From NCBI GenBank assembly GCA_937928555.1, contig CALFWR010000057.1:1-54241 (forward strand): DNA of 54,241 bases. The letters run 5' to 3'. Shown piece by piece: positions 35,252 to 44,653 of the stretch. Below the pieces are notes generated by a model. That model saw only the letters and a program-made list of their open reading frames with translations. It was not told the DNA's origin and ran no database searches. The stretch comes from an uncultured Pirellulaceae bacterium (lineage in GTDB: Bacteria; Planctomycetota; Planctomycetia; Pirellulales; Pirellulaceae). The position numbers and the translations under genes are program-made. Positions within the stretch are counted from its first letter, which is position 1; every line of letters starts with the position of its first letter.

Positions 35252-38077
35252 TTATTTTTGGCGGGTGACCAAGGCGACCCAGTCTTGCGGAGATTCGGTT
35301 GGTGGTGGGGTGCCAAGCGACCGGGGGCCGGGGCCGGTGATGGTTTGGATGCTGCCGGTTTGAAGCTGACCGCCATCGAGCGGGTTGTACCAGCGGACGG
35401 TAAATGAGCCGTCGTTGTCTTGCAGGTCGATCAGTGCGTCATCAGTGCGGTGAAAGTAAACCGCGTAGATGGTGCCGGGTTTGGCGAAACAGTAACTGTC
35501 GGGTGTCGTAACCAAGTCGTCGGCGGCTTGCATCTCCCACCACGGTAAATGCTGTTCGAAAAATCGTGTGGCGATCCGGGTCAGGTCCCACATGCGGTCA
35601 CGCGTGCGCCAGTCTTCACATGTCAAATCGTTGTGCGGCGATTTCGCGCCGAAATACCATTCGACTCCGGCACTGCCGGCAAGCAGGCTGCCCCAAAGCG
35701 CGTACCGGCGGACGGTGTCGTGATCCGGATCTTCGGCATCGGTCTGGACGCCTGTGTGCCACATGCCAAGTTCATCCATCGATATCAGCCACGGGTGAGC
35801 GGCGGCTTTGGATTTCGCAAACCAGTTGGCGATTTCGGCGTGGACTGTCTCCCGTTTGTCGACTTGAAACGAAAGCCCGTCAATCGACTTTTTACCCAAT
35901 AGCGGCGTCAGCAATTCGACTTTGGAGTGCGGGTCGGCGTGGGTGTGCATCACGACCGGGTGATTGTAGGGATCGACTGATTTGATGTAGTCGGCCATCG
36001 CGATCCGCTGCGCCGGCGTTTGGCCGACCGGAGTCCATTCCGCAGGCCCGTTTTCTTCGCCAAGGTTCCAGACCAGCGCCGGGTGGTGGGCGAAGCGGGA
36101 AATGAGTTCCTGAAAGTAGAGTTTTCGGTTCGATCCCGTGTTACCGCCGTCGAGCATCGTTTCATTTTCGGTTTCCTGAAGCTGCACATGCATCGCGATC
36201 CCTTTTCGCTGCATGTGGTCGAAAACGATTTCCCATTGGGCCAGCTTGCTACAGTCGAAACGGGTAAAGTCATCAGGTTTGAGCCAGGGCCAGACGTCTT
36301 TGCCGTCCCCGCGGACGTTGTTGGTGAGAAAGTAGGCCGAGTTGATGCCCTTTGAGGCAAGGTAGTTGAAGGCTCCGATCAACGACTGGCCTTTGGGCTT
36401 GCCGTCGGTGCCTGGCCACGATGGATCGGTGTCGGTCCAGTCGCGAAAATGAGCCTCGAATCGGTGAAGCTGCTTGTCCGCTTTGGCTTCGCCCTCCTCG
36501 TCACTGACGGCCATTCGATAGGTGTTGTCAAAGCCTTCGTAGCCCAGCAGGTTTTCCGGACTGTCGGCGCCGCCCTTGAGCCAATAGTCATCGGTTCCGA
36601 AAAATTTGAAGCGTTGATTCTCCACCACGATATGACCGCGCGTGCGAAAGTCCGTCGTCTTTTGCTCGTTGGCCACGACAACGAAAGCGCCGCTGTCCAT
36701 GGCCAGCATTATCTCCTGGCCGGCTTCGGGTTGGCGGTTGATGGCGATCATCGGGGCGGTGCGAAGCGTGGCTTTCCATGTCCATTCTCCGCTCAGTGCC
36801 GGTGCGAATAGGGCTTGCCATTGGTTGCCGGAATCAGCATGTGTGCTGCCGCTTTTTCCATCGGCGGCGTAGAAGCCACGAACAGTCCGCGTGGTGCCGG
36901 ACTTTTTGTGGGTGAACGTGACCCGCAGGCGGTAGTCGGTGAAAGGGTTGGGTGTTGCCGTTTCGGAGGTGTCGGGACCGGTGAATGACAGGGAAACGGG
37001 ATGGTATTGACTGATGCTTTTTGGTTTCACCTGAGGTTGGGCGAGCAAGTTGTCCAAGAGGATGCGTTCGAGCGAGGTAAGTTCGGGCTCGCCGCCGCGG
37101 TTTCCGCAACCGGAGGCAGTGTAGAGGCTGTTGCCGATGATGGCGAACCCGGATCCGTGTCGGCCGCGGTTGAGCTTTGCAGCGGAAGTCCATTTTTCTG
37201 ATTGCGTGTCGAAGATTTCAACCTGGTCGTGAGCGGGTACTTGCGTGCCGCTTTCGCCGCCGCCGATGATGATTTTGTTGTTTGTTCCGATGGCCATGTT
37301 GCCGGCGCGAGGCGTGGGGATTGGCGGGAGTTTGTCGGTCAGCCACTTGGACGTTGCAAAGTCATAGGCGTCGCAGTCGGCGACGGTCAGATCAAATCCC
37401 TGTTTGGTTTTCTGCGAAGTGGTCCTTCCTGCGAACGCGTAAAGGCGATCGCCAACAATCGCCGCCTGGAAGTGATCTCGCGCGTGAGGAGCGTCTGCCA
37501 ACGGTGTCCATTTGCCGGACTTGGGATCGTACTCGTCCAGCCACCGTTGGTAGCCGTCCATGTGGCCGTTGGTGATGCCGCCGACGATGTAAATTTTGTC
37601 TTTGTGGACAACTGCACCTGCTCCGCCGCGACGTCGCGAAGGTGGAATGTTGTGAACGAATTCAAATTTGTCGGTTTCGGGATAGTAGACGACGACTTTT
37701 TCGAGCGGTGTTTCATTGGGCCAACCGCCGGTCATGGCTCCGATCAGGTAAATGGCATCGCCGTGGACGACCGCCTGAAAGTGATGAAGCTCAATCGGTG
37801 TTTTCGATTTTGCAGTCCACGTGTTGGTGGCGGGATCGTAAACGTCGACGGGGTTCACGCGGCGACCTCCGATGAGATAAAGCTTTTCCTTGAAAGCCAC
37901 CAGGGATGCTTCGTGCCGCGCGGTGGGTTGGCCGACAGTTTCGACGGTTTCCCATTGGGCTTGTTGAGGCGTTGCTTGCTGAGCCAGCAAGGTCGTTCCG
38001 TCGGAGTGAACCGGAAATACGAAACATGCCGAGAACCAGGCGGCCAGGGAGGCGTAAAGAAACAAAGTTCGAAGCAT
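35252..38077 (-). CDS. Kelch-repeat plus DUF5060/DUF4038-like glycoside hydrolase
   Basis: 941 residues from the ATG at 38077 (signal MLRTLFLYASLAAWFSACFVFP); an ATG at 38107 adds ten residues. Residues ~50-350 are kelch beta-propeller blades (LYLIGGRRVNPVDVYDPATNTW, IYIVGGITNGHMDGY and others). Next is a DUF5060-like beta domain (~375-480: FTDYRLRVTFTHKKSGTTRTV, SGEWTWKATL). A TIM-barrel DUF4038-like domain follows (~500-850): INSAYFLTNNVRGDGKDVWPWLKPDDFTRFD, LVWNLGEENGP (possible acid/base Glu) and HPWLISMDELGMW (possible nucleophile). A short beta domain ends the protein. Exported, likely acting on a polysaccharide; substrate unknown. The fusion of a kelch propeller to this hydrolase is unusual to me. 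Confidence 0.85.
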   Translation of the reverse strand: MLRTLFLYASLAAWFSACFVFPVHSDGTTLLAQQATPQQAQWETVETVGQPTARHEASLVAFKEKLYLIGGRRVNPVDVYDPATNTWTAKSKTPIELHHFQAVVHGDAIYLIGAMTGGWPNETPLEKVVVYYPETDKFEFVHNIPPSRRRGGAGAVVHKDKIYIVGGITNGHMDGYQRWLDEYDPKSGKWTPLADAPHARDHFQAAIVGDRLYAFAGRTTSQKTKQGFDLTVADCDAYDFATSKWLTDKLPPIPTPRAGNMAIGTNNKIIIGGGESGTQVPAHDQVEIFDTQSEKWTSAAKLNRGRHGSGFAIIGNSLYTASGCGNRGGEPELTSLERILLDNLLAQPQVKPKSISQYHPVSLSFTGPDTSETATPNPFTDYRLRVTFTHKKSGTTRTVRGFYAADGKSGSTHADSGNQWQALFAPALSGEWTWKATLRTAPMIAINRQPEAGQEIMLAMDSGAFVVVANEQKTTDFRTRGHIVVENQRFKFFGTDDYWLKGGADSPENLLGYEGFDNTYRMAVSDEEGEAKADKQLHRFEAHFRDWTDTDPSWPGTDGKPKGQSLIGAFNYLASKGINSAYFLTNNVRGDGKDVWPWLKPDDFTRFDCSKLAQWEIVFDHMQRKGIAMHVQLQETENETMLDGGNTGSNRKLYFQELISRFAHHPALVWNLGEENGPAEWTPVGQTPAQRIAMADYIKSVDPYNHPVVMHTHADPHSKVELLTPLLGKKSIDGLSFQVDKRETVHAEIANWFAKSKAAAHPWLISMDELGMWHTGVQTDAEDPDHDTVRRYALWGSLLAGSAGVEWYFGAKSPHNDLTCEDWRTRDRMWDLTRIATRFFEQHLPWWEMQAADDLVTTPDSYCFAKPGTIYAVYFHRTDDALIDLQDNDGSFTVRWYNPLDGGQLQTGSIQTITGPGPRSLGTPPPTESPQDWVALVTRQK

Positions 38078-38395
38078 GGTGGTCGGGCCTTTTCCTGTGT
38101 AAATCAAGATAGGATCTTATCCTGAAACGCGAACGCCTGAATCCAGAATGCTCAAAAGCGGAATTTTCGGCGACCGATGTGGCGTAATTCAACAACGGCG
38201 AACGAGGTTTTTTTATTTTGTTCGGTGAAGTGTAGCGGTCGACGTTCCGTTGGCGAGCGTGAGCCGGACCGCGTAAGCGGTCGGGTTGTGGGAAAGGCTA
38301 GGTCGGCATTTTTCGCAGGCCACCGGAGGACTTCGGGCGGCACGTTCGGTTTCCTCGAAAAGACGTTAACCCAAAAGTTCAGAGTCCGCTGGCGG
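38078..38395. other. 318-bp intergenic region, nothing identified
   Basis: Lies between the start of the kelch/hydrolase gene and the stop of mog, both on the minus strand. I see no repeat copy, clear hairpin terminator or convincing promoter here. Confidence 0.4.
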
Positions 38396-38938
38396 CTACT
38401 TCTGTTTGGGGCGAAATGCGACGACGTGTTGTTCGTTGGTTTCGATGGAGGGGCCTTCGATCAGGTCAATGCAGTAGGGGATCGCGGGAAAGACCGCGTC
38501 AAGGCACTGGGCGATGGCTTTGGGGCTGCCGGGAAGGTTGACCACCAGGGTGCGGTTGAAAATGCCGGCGGTTTGCCGGGAGAGGATGGCGGTGGGAACA
38601 TACTGGAGGGACACCGCACGCATCTGTTCGCCGAAACCGGGCATCATCTTTTGGCAGACGTTTTCGGTGGCTTCGGGTGTTACGTCGCGTGGTGCAGGGC
38701 CGGTGCCGCCGGTGGTCACCACCAGGCAGCAGCCAAGCTCGCCAAGTTCCGTGATCGCCGATTCGATTGCAGGAATTTCGTCCGCGACAAGCTTTGATTC
38801 GACAGAGAAAGACGAGGCGATGACCTTGTTCAGGTAATCAACAATCGCCGGACCACCGCGGTCCTGGTACTCGCCACGGGAGGCGCGGTCGGACACCGTG
38901 AGGACTCCAAATTTGATTTCGCCGTCCCGTTCGTTCAT
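38396..38938 (-). CDS. mog: Molybdopterin adenylyltransferase-like (Mog/MoaB family)
   Basis: 180 residues. KFGVLTVSDRASRGEYQDRGGPAI is the N-terminal MoCF-domain motif. CCLVVTTGGTGPAPRDVTPEAT is the MPT-binding TTGGTG loop. LVVNLPGSPKAIAQCLDAVFPAIPYCIDLI is the C-terminal motif. Mog adenylates molybdopterin before molybdenum insertion; MoaB-type relatives share the fold, so the precise step is not fixed by sequence. Cytoplasmic. Its start overlaps the surE stop by 4 bp, making it the last gene of the thioesterase-SGNH-surE-mog operon. No other molybdenum cofactor gene is in the window. Confidence 0.92.
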   Translation of the reverse strand: MNERDGEIKFGVLTVSDRASRGEYQDRGGPAIVDYLNKVIASSFSVESKLVADEIPAIESAITELGELGCCLVVTTGGTGPAPRDVTPEATENVCQKMMPGFGEQMRAVSLQYVPTAILSRQTAGIFNRTLVVNLPGSPKAIAQCLDAVFPAIPYCIDLIEGPSIETNEQHVVAFRPKQK

Positions 38939-39738
38939 TGCTTTTCTCCCGCCGCCGAGGCGAACATCCCGTCCAGGACTTTGGCGGCTTCGCTGTGGTT
39001 GGGGTCATAAGCGAGGGCGGACAATGTCACCAGGCCCTGCATCGTGGCTTGGGTATCGGTCAGGCCCGGAGAGGGTGTCGGGGGCGGTTGGTTGGTAGCC
39101 CAGTAGTAGGGTTGGTTTTTTGGGCAGCGGCCCTGTTGAAAGTGATAGCCCAGCGGATTGGTTTCGACGGGAACCGAAACGACGGTGGGCGCTGTGCCGT
39201 TGTTGGCTGCGTCGATGGCGGCGTTGGGGAAGTTCAAATTCAGAACGGTGCGGGGCGGGAATGTTGAGTGCAGTAGGGGTTCGATGATCGGCCAGGTGAG
39301 GCTGGCGACGGTTTGAAAGTCCGGATCGTCGCTGGATTCAACGCTGACCGCGATCGAGCGGAAGCCAAACATCGATGCAGCGAAGGCCCCGCCGACGGTG
39401 CCCGAGTGGCAGACGTTGATGCCCACGTTTAGCCCACAGTTGATGCCGCTGATGACGACATCGGGCTTGAAAGGGCAAAGCTCGTGGATGGCCAGTTTCA
39501 CGCAATCGGCGGGCGTTCCGTTGACGAGGTAGCCTTCGAGTGTGTCTTGTGGCTGGTCGTGGCTTTGGGGGACAGGCTTGGGGTTGAGAGGTCGCAGGAA
39601 CGTGATCGCCTGGCTGATGCCGCTTTGTTCAATCGAAGGGGCGACGATAAAGATTTCGGCATGCCTAGCGAGTTCTTCGGCGAGTGCCTGCAGACCGGGG
39701 GCAAAGTAGCCATCGTCGTTGGTGATCAGGATTTTCAT
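38935..39738 (-). CDS. surE: 5'/3'-nucleotidase SurE
   Basis: 267 residues. MKILITNDDGYFAPGLQALAEEL carries the metal-binding NDDG motif at the N-terminus. FIVAPSIEQSGISQAIT, GTPADCVKLAI, PDVVISGINCGLNVG and CHSGTVGGAFAASMFGFRSIAVS are the other SurE signatures. The enzyme dephosphorylates nucleoside monophosphates. The C-terminal half is slightly long, with a Pro-rich insertion (PPPTPSPG). Cytoplasmic. It overlaps mog by 4 bp and follows the SGNH gene by 39 bp. surE is usually near pcm/nlpD in other phyla; here it travels with a lipid-type hydrolase and a thioesterase. Confidence 0.95.
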   Translation of the reverse strand: MKILITNDDGYFAPGLQALAEELARHAEIFIVAPSIEQSGISQAITFLRPLNPKPVPQSHDQPQDTLEGYLVNGTPADCVKLAIHELCPFKPDVVISGINCGLNVGINVCHSGTVGGAFAASMFGFRSIAVSVESSDDPDFQTVASLTWPIIEPLLHSTFPPRTVLNLNFPNAAIDAANNGTAPTVVSVPVETNPLGYHFQQGRCPKNQPYYWATNQPPPTPSPGLTDTQATMQGLVTLSALAYDPNHSEAAKVLDGMFASAAGEKQ

Positions 39739-39777
39739 GTGTGATTGGGTTGAGGTTGTGATGCTGAACGGGTCACG

Positions 39778-40890
39778 TCAGTTGGCAGAGGGCTGTTTGT
39801 TTAGCTCGGACGCGATTTTTTTGTTGAGCTCGGTTGCCTGTTTGTTGGCCTGGTCCAAGGGAAGGCCGTTGGGGACATCGGGGCGCAAGTGACCGACGTG
39901 TTGCAGCCATGCGTCACGAAGGAGGTTGTTGCGCTGGACAAGCAGTTCGATCGTTTTGGGGGGCGAAGCGGCGGGTTGCAGGCCAAGTGCGGTGGTAATG
40001 GTGCCGGCGAAAAGTTTATGGCCTGCTTGGTTAATGTGAACTCCGTCGCGGGAGAGGGCGAAGTCGGGTTTGGTTTTTCGCTTTTGCGACAGGTGTTCGA
40101 GGATGGCGGTTCGGGTATCGATGACGCCGACGACGTTGTCCTTTTTTTGCAGTAGCCACTGGGAGTACACGAGCATGACTTCGGCGTCGTAGTTTTCGTA
40201 GATCGTTTTCCAGTTGAACTCTTTGGCATCCGCAGGAGCGAGACTGCCTTTGCGTTTTTTTGGCAGCGGGTCAAACGGCGGCGGTGTGATCAGAACTAGT
40301 TTGACTTTTTTGGTTTGGCACTGGTCGATCAGTTCGTCGATACCGTCTTTGAATTTTTGGAATCGTGCTTCGGCGAAAGGATGGTAAATGCCATCGTTCA
40401 TGCCGTAACAGGCAACGACCAGGTCGGGCTTGGCTTTGTCGAGAAGTCGTTCGAAACGTTCGAGGACGTTGGGTCTCGGCCAGGGGTGAGCGGGTTCCGA
40501 GAGCCCGCAACAGGTTTCGCTTGAGAGGCCAAGGTTGAGGATTTCGGGAAGCGGCGCGTGGCCAGATTGAATCAGGGATAATTCGACCGAAGCGAGGAAC
40601 TGGCCGTTGTAGGTGTTGGAGTCGCCGATGAAGACGACGCGTTTGGCGGAAAGGAAAGATTGAAGGAGTGCGTTGGGTTGGGGGGTGGTGTCCTGCGCGA
40701 TGGTGGTCGTGGGAAGCAGAAAGAAGGAGACCAGCAGGAGAATGAGGGTTGCTGAGAGTTTGGAAAATGAATCGGGATGCGGATTGACTCGCTTGCGGGT
40801 CGTGCCGGTAGTGGTACACGTGGCGGAGAGATTTGTCGCGATGATGTGTGGCGTGATCATGGGCTTTAGCAATTCACTTTGGCAATTCAT
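39778..40890 (-). CDS. Exported SGNH/GDSL-type hydrolase
   Basis: 370 residues if started at the ATG at 40890, which directly follows the stop of the upstream gene (TGAATG); an ATG at 40860 is an alternative. A hydrophobic segment lies at residues ~46-64 (LSATLILLLVSFFLLPTTT), so export begins after a long N-region, or the real start is further in. The SGNH blocks are present: VVFIGDSNTYNG (block I Ser), LNLGLSSET, CYGMNDGIYH (block III Asn) and RDGVHINQAGH (block V Asp/His). Such enzymes are esterases or lipases, often acting on acylated carbohydrates. Part of the four-gene operon. Confidence 0.88.
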   Translation of the reverse strand: MNCQSELLKPMITPHIIATNLSATCTTTGTTRKRVNPHPDSFSKLSATLILLLVSFFLLPTTTIAQDTTPQPNALLQSFLSAKRVVFIGDSNTYNGQFLASVELSLIQSGHAPLPEILNLGLSSETCCGLSEPAHPWPRPNVLERFERLLDKAKPDLVVACYGMNDGIYHPFAEARFQKFKDGIDELIDQCQTKKVKLVLITPPPFDPLPKKRKGSLAPADAKEFNWKTIYENYDAEVMLVYSQWLLQKKDNVVGVIDTRTAILEHLSQKRKTKPDFALSRDGVHINQAGHKLFAGTITTALGLQPAASPPKTIELLVQRNNLLRDAWLQHVGHLRPDVPNGLPLDQANKQATELNKKIASELNKQPSAN

Positions 40891-41313
40891 TCAGGTGGTG
40901 GCTTTGATGGACAGTTGTAAAAAATCGGGTAGTCGTTTGGGTTTGCCGCTTGGGTCGACGCAAGCGGCAATGGTGTGGCCGTGGCAAATAGTCTGGTCGT
41001 CTCGTGTAATAGTGTACTGGTGTTTGAGCCGGACGCCTTTGGCTCGAACCAGTTGGGTTTCGACCGTCAGGACGTCGTCGAATCGGGCTGGTGCGTGGTA
41101 ATTGGTTTCGGCGTGGACGATCACCAAGGCGGTGCCAGAATCTTCGAGGTCGCGGTAGGATCTTCCCCAAGACCGTAGCATCTCGGTACGGGCGGCTTCG
41201 AAGTAATTCAGGTAGTTTGAGTGATGAACGTGGCCTTGGGCATCGGTTTCCTGGTAGCGGACGCGGATCTCCATCCGGTGGACAAGGGAATTTGCATTTG
41301 ACGCATCGGGCAT
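40891..41313 (-). CDS. YbgC/4-hydroxybenzoyl-CoA-type acyl-CoA thioesterase
   Basis: 140 residues, hot-dog fold. RVRYQETDAQGHVHHSNYLNYFEAARTEML holds the family signature YxxTDxxGxVxxxxY with the catalytic Asp. LVIVHAETNYHAPARFDDVLTVET and RLKHQYTITRDDQTICHGHTIAACVD are the later strands. It hydrolyses short or aromatic acyl-CoA thioesters in the cytoplasm. First gene of the minus-strand operon; its TGA is followed immediately by the SGNH ATG. It is transcribed away from the ACT protein gene; the 210 bp between contain two short hairpins but no clear promoter. Confidence 0.92.
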   Translation of the reverse strand: MPDASNANSLVHRMEIRVRYQETDAQGHVHHSNYLNYFEAARTEMLRSWGRSYRDLEDSGTALVIVHAETNYHAPARFDDVLTVETQLVRAKGVRLKHQYTITRDDQTICHGHTIAACVDPSGKPKRLPDFLQLSIKATT

Positions 41314-41523
41314 CCTGCGATCCGGGTAGAATAAAGGGATTCGGTAAATGCTAATAGTATCGGTAAGTCGAGGCTTTGGTTGACCCCGCGAAGGGGTTGG
41401 CTTAATTTACACGTGCAACCACGAAGGTTGAGCTTGAATGTTCAGGATCAAAATGGGGCCGTCAAGGGCTTTGCGGTCTGAACACCTGCTGTGCCCGTTT
41501 CGGGCGAGATTAACTTAAACAGA

Positions 41524-42042
41524 ATGAGTCTGCCCATGAGCAACGGAAGTCAAAGCGACGATTTTGGTTCCGTGATGGACTATCAAACGGCGCAAGGACG
41601 CGACTACCCGGCGATTCGCCAGTTTACGGTTTTTCTCGAGAATCGGGTGGGGCAACTAAGCGGGTTTCTTCGTCGCTTTCGGGGATCGGAAGTCCGTATT
41701 CTGGCTCTGCATATCCATGATTCGGCCGACTGCAGCATTCTTCGCTGCATTCTGAGCCACCCCGAGCAAGGTCGCGAGATCATCGAACGGGCGGGTCTGG
41801 CGATGATAGAAAGTGACCTGATTGGGTTGATTTTGCCTAACTCTGATCAGCCGATGCTGGATCTCTGTTCGGCATTGCTGCAGGCGGAGATCAATCTTCT
41901 GCAAAGCTACACATTGATGGTGCAAAAGCAGGAATGCCCGGTGGTTGCGATCATGGTGGACAACATTGATCAGGCTCAGCAAACGCTTCAGGCAAACGGG
42001 TTTCGTTTGTTGACAGAAAATGAGCTTCAGGATTTGGTCTAG
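41524..42042 (+). CDS. ACT-domain protein
   Basis: 172 residues from the ATG at 41524; a second ATG at 41536 is equally possible. After a polar start, IRQFTVFLENRVGQLSGFLRRFRGSEVRILALHIHDSADCSILRCIL has the beta-alpha-beta pattern of an ACT domain, like the regulatory part of acetolactate synthase small subunits. A second, weaker ACT-like repeat follows (LLQSYTLMVQKQECPVVAIMVDNIDQAQQTLQANGFRLLTENEL). No catalytic domain. It probably binds an amino acid or another small ligand and regulates a partner. It is followed after 14 bp by the zinc-ribbon membrane protein gene; the three genes 41524-44134 may be cotranscribed. Confidence 0.83.
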   Translation: MSLPMSNGSQSDDFGSVMDYQTAQGRDYPAIRQFTVFLENRVGQLSGFLRRFRGSEVRILALHIHDSADCSILRCILSHPEQGREIIERAGLAMIESDLIGLILPNSDQPMLDLCSALLQAEINLLQSYTLMVQKQECPVVAIMVDNIDQAQQTLQANGFRLLTENELQDLV

Positions 42043-42056
42043 ATTTAGGCAACTGC

Positions 42057-42833
42057 ATGTCGATTCGAGTTACGTGTGCCAAGTGCCACACCCGATTTAA
42101 CGTAAGCGAAAAATTCGCGGGCAAGACGGGCCCTTGCCCCAAGTGCAAGAACAGGATCAAGATCCCGACCAAGGATCAGGAAGTCAAAGTTCACGAGCCC
42201 GAGATGTCGGGACCGAAGAACCTTGTCGGCGAATCGGTCCTCAAGCCGATCGTGCGTAGCGAAACGAAACTCACCGGCGTACACATGACGTTGATTGGCG
42301 GTTTGTTGTTTGCGTTTCTGGTTTGTGCACTGGTGATGCGATTCATGTTCAGCAGCGTTGCTGATTTCCCCGGCTTTTTGCTGTGGTTTTCTGCGTTCGC
42401 GATTGGGCCGCCGATTTGTTTTGCAGCGTACACGTTTCTGCGTGATCCGGAACTGGGTGCTTTTGATGGCAAAGAGATCTGGTACCGCGTGCTGGTCACG
42501 GCGGTGTTTTATGCATTGCTCTGGTTGGCGATGCCACTGGGTAAGTATGCGTTCAGTGACAACTATGAAATGGGTTCGTGGGTGTTTGCCCTTGTGATCA
42601 TGCTCGGTGCCGGGGGCGCGGTGGGGATGTTGGCGTTTGACTTTGACTACCTGATGGGCCTGGTGCATTACGGTTTGTATCTGGGCATGTGTTTTCTGGG
42701 TCGTTTTTTGGCGGGCATCGGAGTGCTTCCCGGGATGGTTCAGCCAGAGGTTGTGGAGCCTGGAGCAACGACGACCGCTGTGGGAATGATTGAGAGCTTT
42801 GGGGCATCGATCGCGATGCTGGTGCTTGGATGA
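42057..42833 (+). CDS. Zinc-ribbon membrane protein
   Basis: 258 residues. The N-terminus has an MJ0042-like zinc ribbon (VTCAKCHTRFNVSEKFAGKTGPCPKCKN, two CxxC pairs) that faces the cytoplasm. After an ~40-residue linker come about six hydrophobic helices (GGLLFAFLVCALVMRFMF, FLLWFSAFAIGPPICFAAYTFL and others). This architecture is frequent in Planctomycetes; the function is unknown, possibly sensing or protein-protein contact. The stop overlaps the start of the HD phosphohydrolase (ATGA at 42830-42833), so the two are coupled. Confidence 0.85.
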   Translation: MSIRVTCAKCHTRFNVSEKFAGKTGPCPKCKNRIKIPTKDQEVKVHEPEMSGPKNLVGESVLKPIVRSETKLTGVHMTLIGGLLFAFLVCALVMRFMFSSVADFPGFLLWFSAFAIGPPICFAAYTFLRDPELGAFDGKEIWYRVLVTAVFYALLWLAMPLGKYAFSDNYEMGSWVFALVIMLGAGGAVGMLAFDFDYLMGLVHYGLYLGMCFLGRFLAGIGVLPGMVQPEVVEPGATTTAVGMIESFGASIAMLVLG

Positions 42834-44134
42834 ATCCGATTCTGGCGATCCCGGAAATCAGAGCTCTGGATGATGGCTCGTCACTGATTCGAATTCCGGA
42901 CCAAATGGATATTCCGGTCACCGATCGCGTTTTGCGTTTGCTTGATACGCCAGTGTTCCAGCGTTTGAAAACGATCAGTCAGCTTGGGCTGGTGTCTCTG
43001 GTTTACCCGGCGGCGCATCATACGAGGTTTGAGCACTCCCTGGGTGTTTATCGAAACTGTTTGCTGTTTGTGCGGCAGTTGTCATGGGACCAACGGTTTG
43101 CAGCGACGGTCAGCCCGGAAGATGTCGAGGCCCTGTTGTTGGCGGCGTTGTTTCATGATGTGGGGCACTGGCCGTTTTGCCATCCGATCGAAGACATGGA
43201 TCTGGACACGATGCCGCAGCACGAGTCGCTCGCGAGTGAGTGGTTGCAGCACGAGTCGGTTGCCGAGTGTGTGGGGGCGGATTGGAGTACTTCGATCGAT
43301 CGGGTAATTCGGATCATCAACAAACAGGGGCAGAACAGGACGGAGCGATTGTTGGCTTCGATTCTTTCGGGGCCGATCGACATCGACAAGTTTGACTATC
43401 TTTATCGGGACAGTTTGCACGCCGGAGTTCCCTACGGTCAGAACTTTGATTCGACGCGATTGATTCGAAGCCTTTGTCTGAACGAAGCCGGCGATCGGTT
43501 GGCGATCAGTCGCAAGGGAAGAACGGCCGCCGAGCTGATGGTGTTTGCCCGCTACGTGATGTTCAGTGAAGTCTACTGGCATCACGCGGTGCGAAGTGCA
43601 ACGGCGATGTTACAGCGGGCTTTTTTTCGCAGTCGGAATCTTGACTGGAGCCCGGAGTTTCGTCTTGGTGAAGCCGAATTTGTGACCCGGTGGCGGCAGC
43701 GGCTTGATCCGGCCAGCAACGAGTCTCGCATGTTGGACGGTTTGTTTGGGGCGCGCCGAAAGCTGTACAAGCGAGCCGCGAATTTCAGCTTCGTTGACCA
43801 CGAAGAGCTGTACCGGTCTTTGGCTCATCGTCCCTACACGGAATTGGTCGATGTTGGCCGGCGGCTTGCGGGCGAGATTTCAAAGTCCCTAGGTGACGAC
43901 GATATCCTGATTGACGCTCCGCCGGTGCAGCTGGAGGTTCAGTTTAACGTTGATGTTTACGATTCTCGCGACGAGTCGTGGCGACCGTTGGGAAAAGTTT
44001 CTCCGGTGGTGCATACTCTGGCAAAAAAGCAATTCGATGACTACGTGAAGCAGGTGCGGATCTTTGTGCGGCCCGAGATCGCGAAACAAACTCAAACAGT
44101 GGACTGGATCGGTTTGCTGCGGCAAACGGGATGA
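42830..44134 (+). CDS. HD superfamily phosphohydrolase (YwfO/SAMHD1-like)
   Basis: 434 residues. IPDQMDIPVTDRVLRLLDTPVFQRLKTISQLG and YPAAHHTRFEHSLGVYRNC are the classic N-terminal signature of the dNTPase-related HD group. ALFHDVGHWPFCHPIED contains the HD metal ligands, IDIDKFDYLYRDSLHAGVPYG the last Asp and the substrate loop. Proteins of this group hydrolyse (d)NTPs or act on nucleotides. Cytoplasmic. It is translationally coupled to the zinc-ribbon membrane protein. A ~250-bp gap with nothing recognisable and MITE copy F follow. Confidence 0.93.
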   Translation: MNPILAIPEIRALDDGSSLIRIPDQMDIPVTDRVLRLLDTPVFQRLKTISQLGLVSLVYPAAHHTRFEHSLGVYRNCLLFVRQLSWDQRFAATVSPEDVEALLLAALFHDVGHWPFCHPIEDMDLDTMPQHESLASEWLQHESVAECVGADWSTSIDRVIRIINKQGQNRTERLLASILSGPIDIDKFDYLYRDSLHAGVPYGQNFDSTRLIRSLCLNEAGDRLAISRKGRTAAELMVFARYVMFSEVYWHHAVRSATAMLQRAFFRSRNLDWSPEFRLGEAEFVTRWRQRLDPASNESRMLDGLFGARRKLYKRAANFSFVDHEELYRSLAHRPYTELVDVGRRLAGEISKSLGDDDILIDAPPVQLEVQFNVDVYDSRDESWRPLGKVSPVVHTLAKKQFDDYVKQVRIFVRPEIAKQTQTVDWIGLLRQTG

Positions 44135-44381
44135 GGTCTCGGGTTTCTTGCGTTGAGTGAAACACGGGTCTTTTCGGTGGGCTGGCGGCTGTTTTGAGGC
44201 GATTGCCCACGAGGTATGCCTGTAGTTCTTTGGAATCGGCTGGAGTTATGGGCGGTTAGCGGTCGGTCAACATCAACTGTCAGATTGGGTACAGGGATTC
44301 GCCAGAATTTCCCGCTCCCAGAGAATTTCGGGTGAAATCCACCGCGACAGTATTTGTTTCGCAGATGCTTAACGGTGTAAT

Positions 44382-44568
44382 CCCGGATTATTCACGAGGC
44401 GTGGGCGTTAGAATCAGCCGAGACGGTGATCCGCGACTCTGATGCGATGAAACGATCGCTGTGGTTTTCATCTATCGGATGATTCGCGATTTTTGTTGAA
44501 ATTCAACTTTTCCCTTGCTCCCGTTGGCTAGACGTAGAATCAACGCCCGTCGTCGTGAATAATCCGGG
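44382..44568 (-). mobile_element. 187-bp MITE, copy F
   Basis: 187 bp with perfect terminal CCCGGATTATTCACGA and its complement, reverse orientation. Flanks GTAAT and CTGAT differ, but both fit NTNAN. Located 85 bp before the start of the hypothetical gene at 44654. Confidence 0.92.
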
Positions 44569-44653
44569 CTGATAGCTCGGGTTGAAACCTGTCTTTGACT
44601 TTCGTTGGCATTCCAGCAATACTCGCTGGATTGGCGATTTCTCTGGAATTGGT

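Noticed and set aside
37202..38125. 307-codon open frame opposite the kelch/hydrolase gene
   Set aside because: Antisense shadow of kelch blades; no signal, motif or ribosome binding site.
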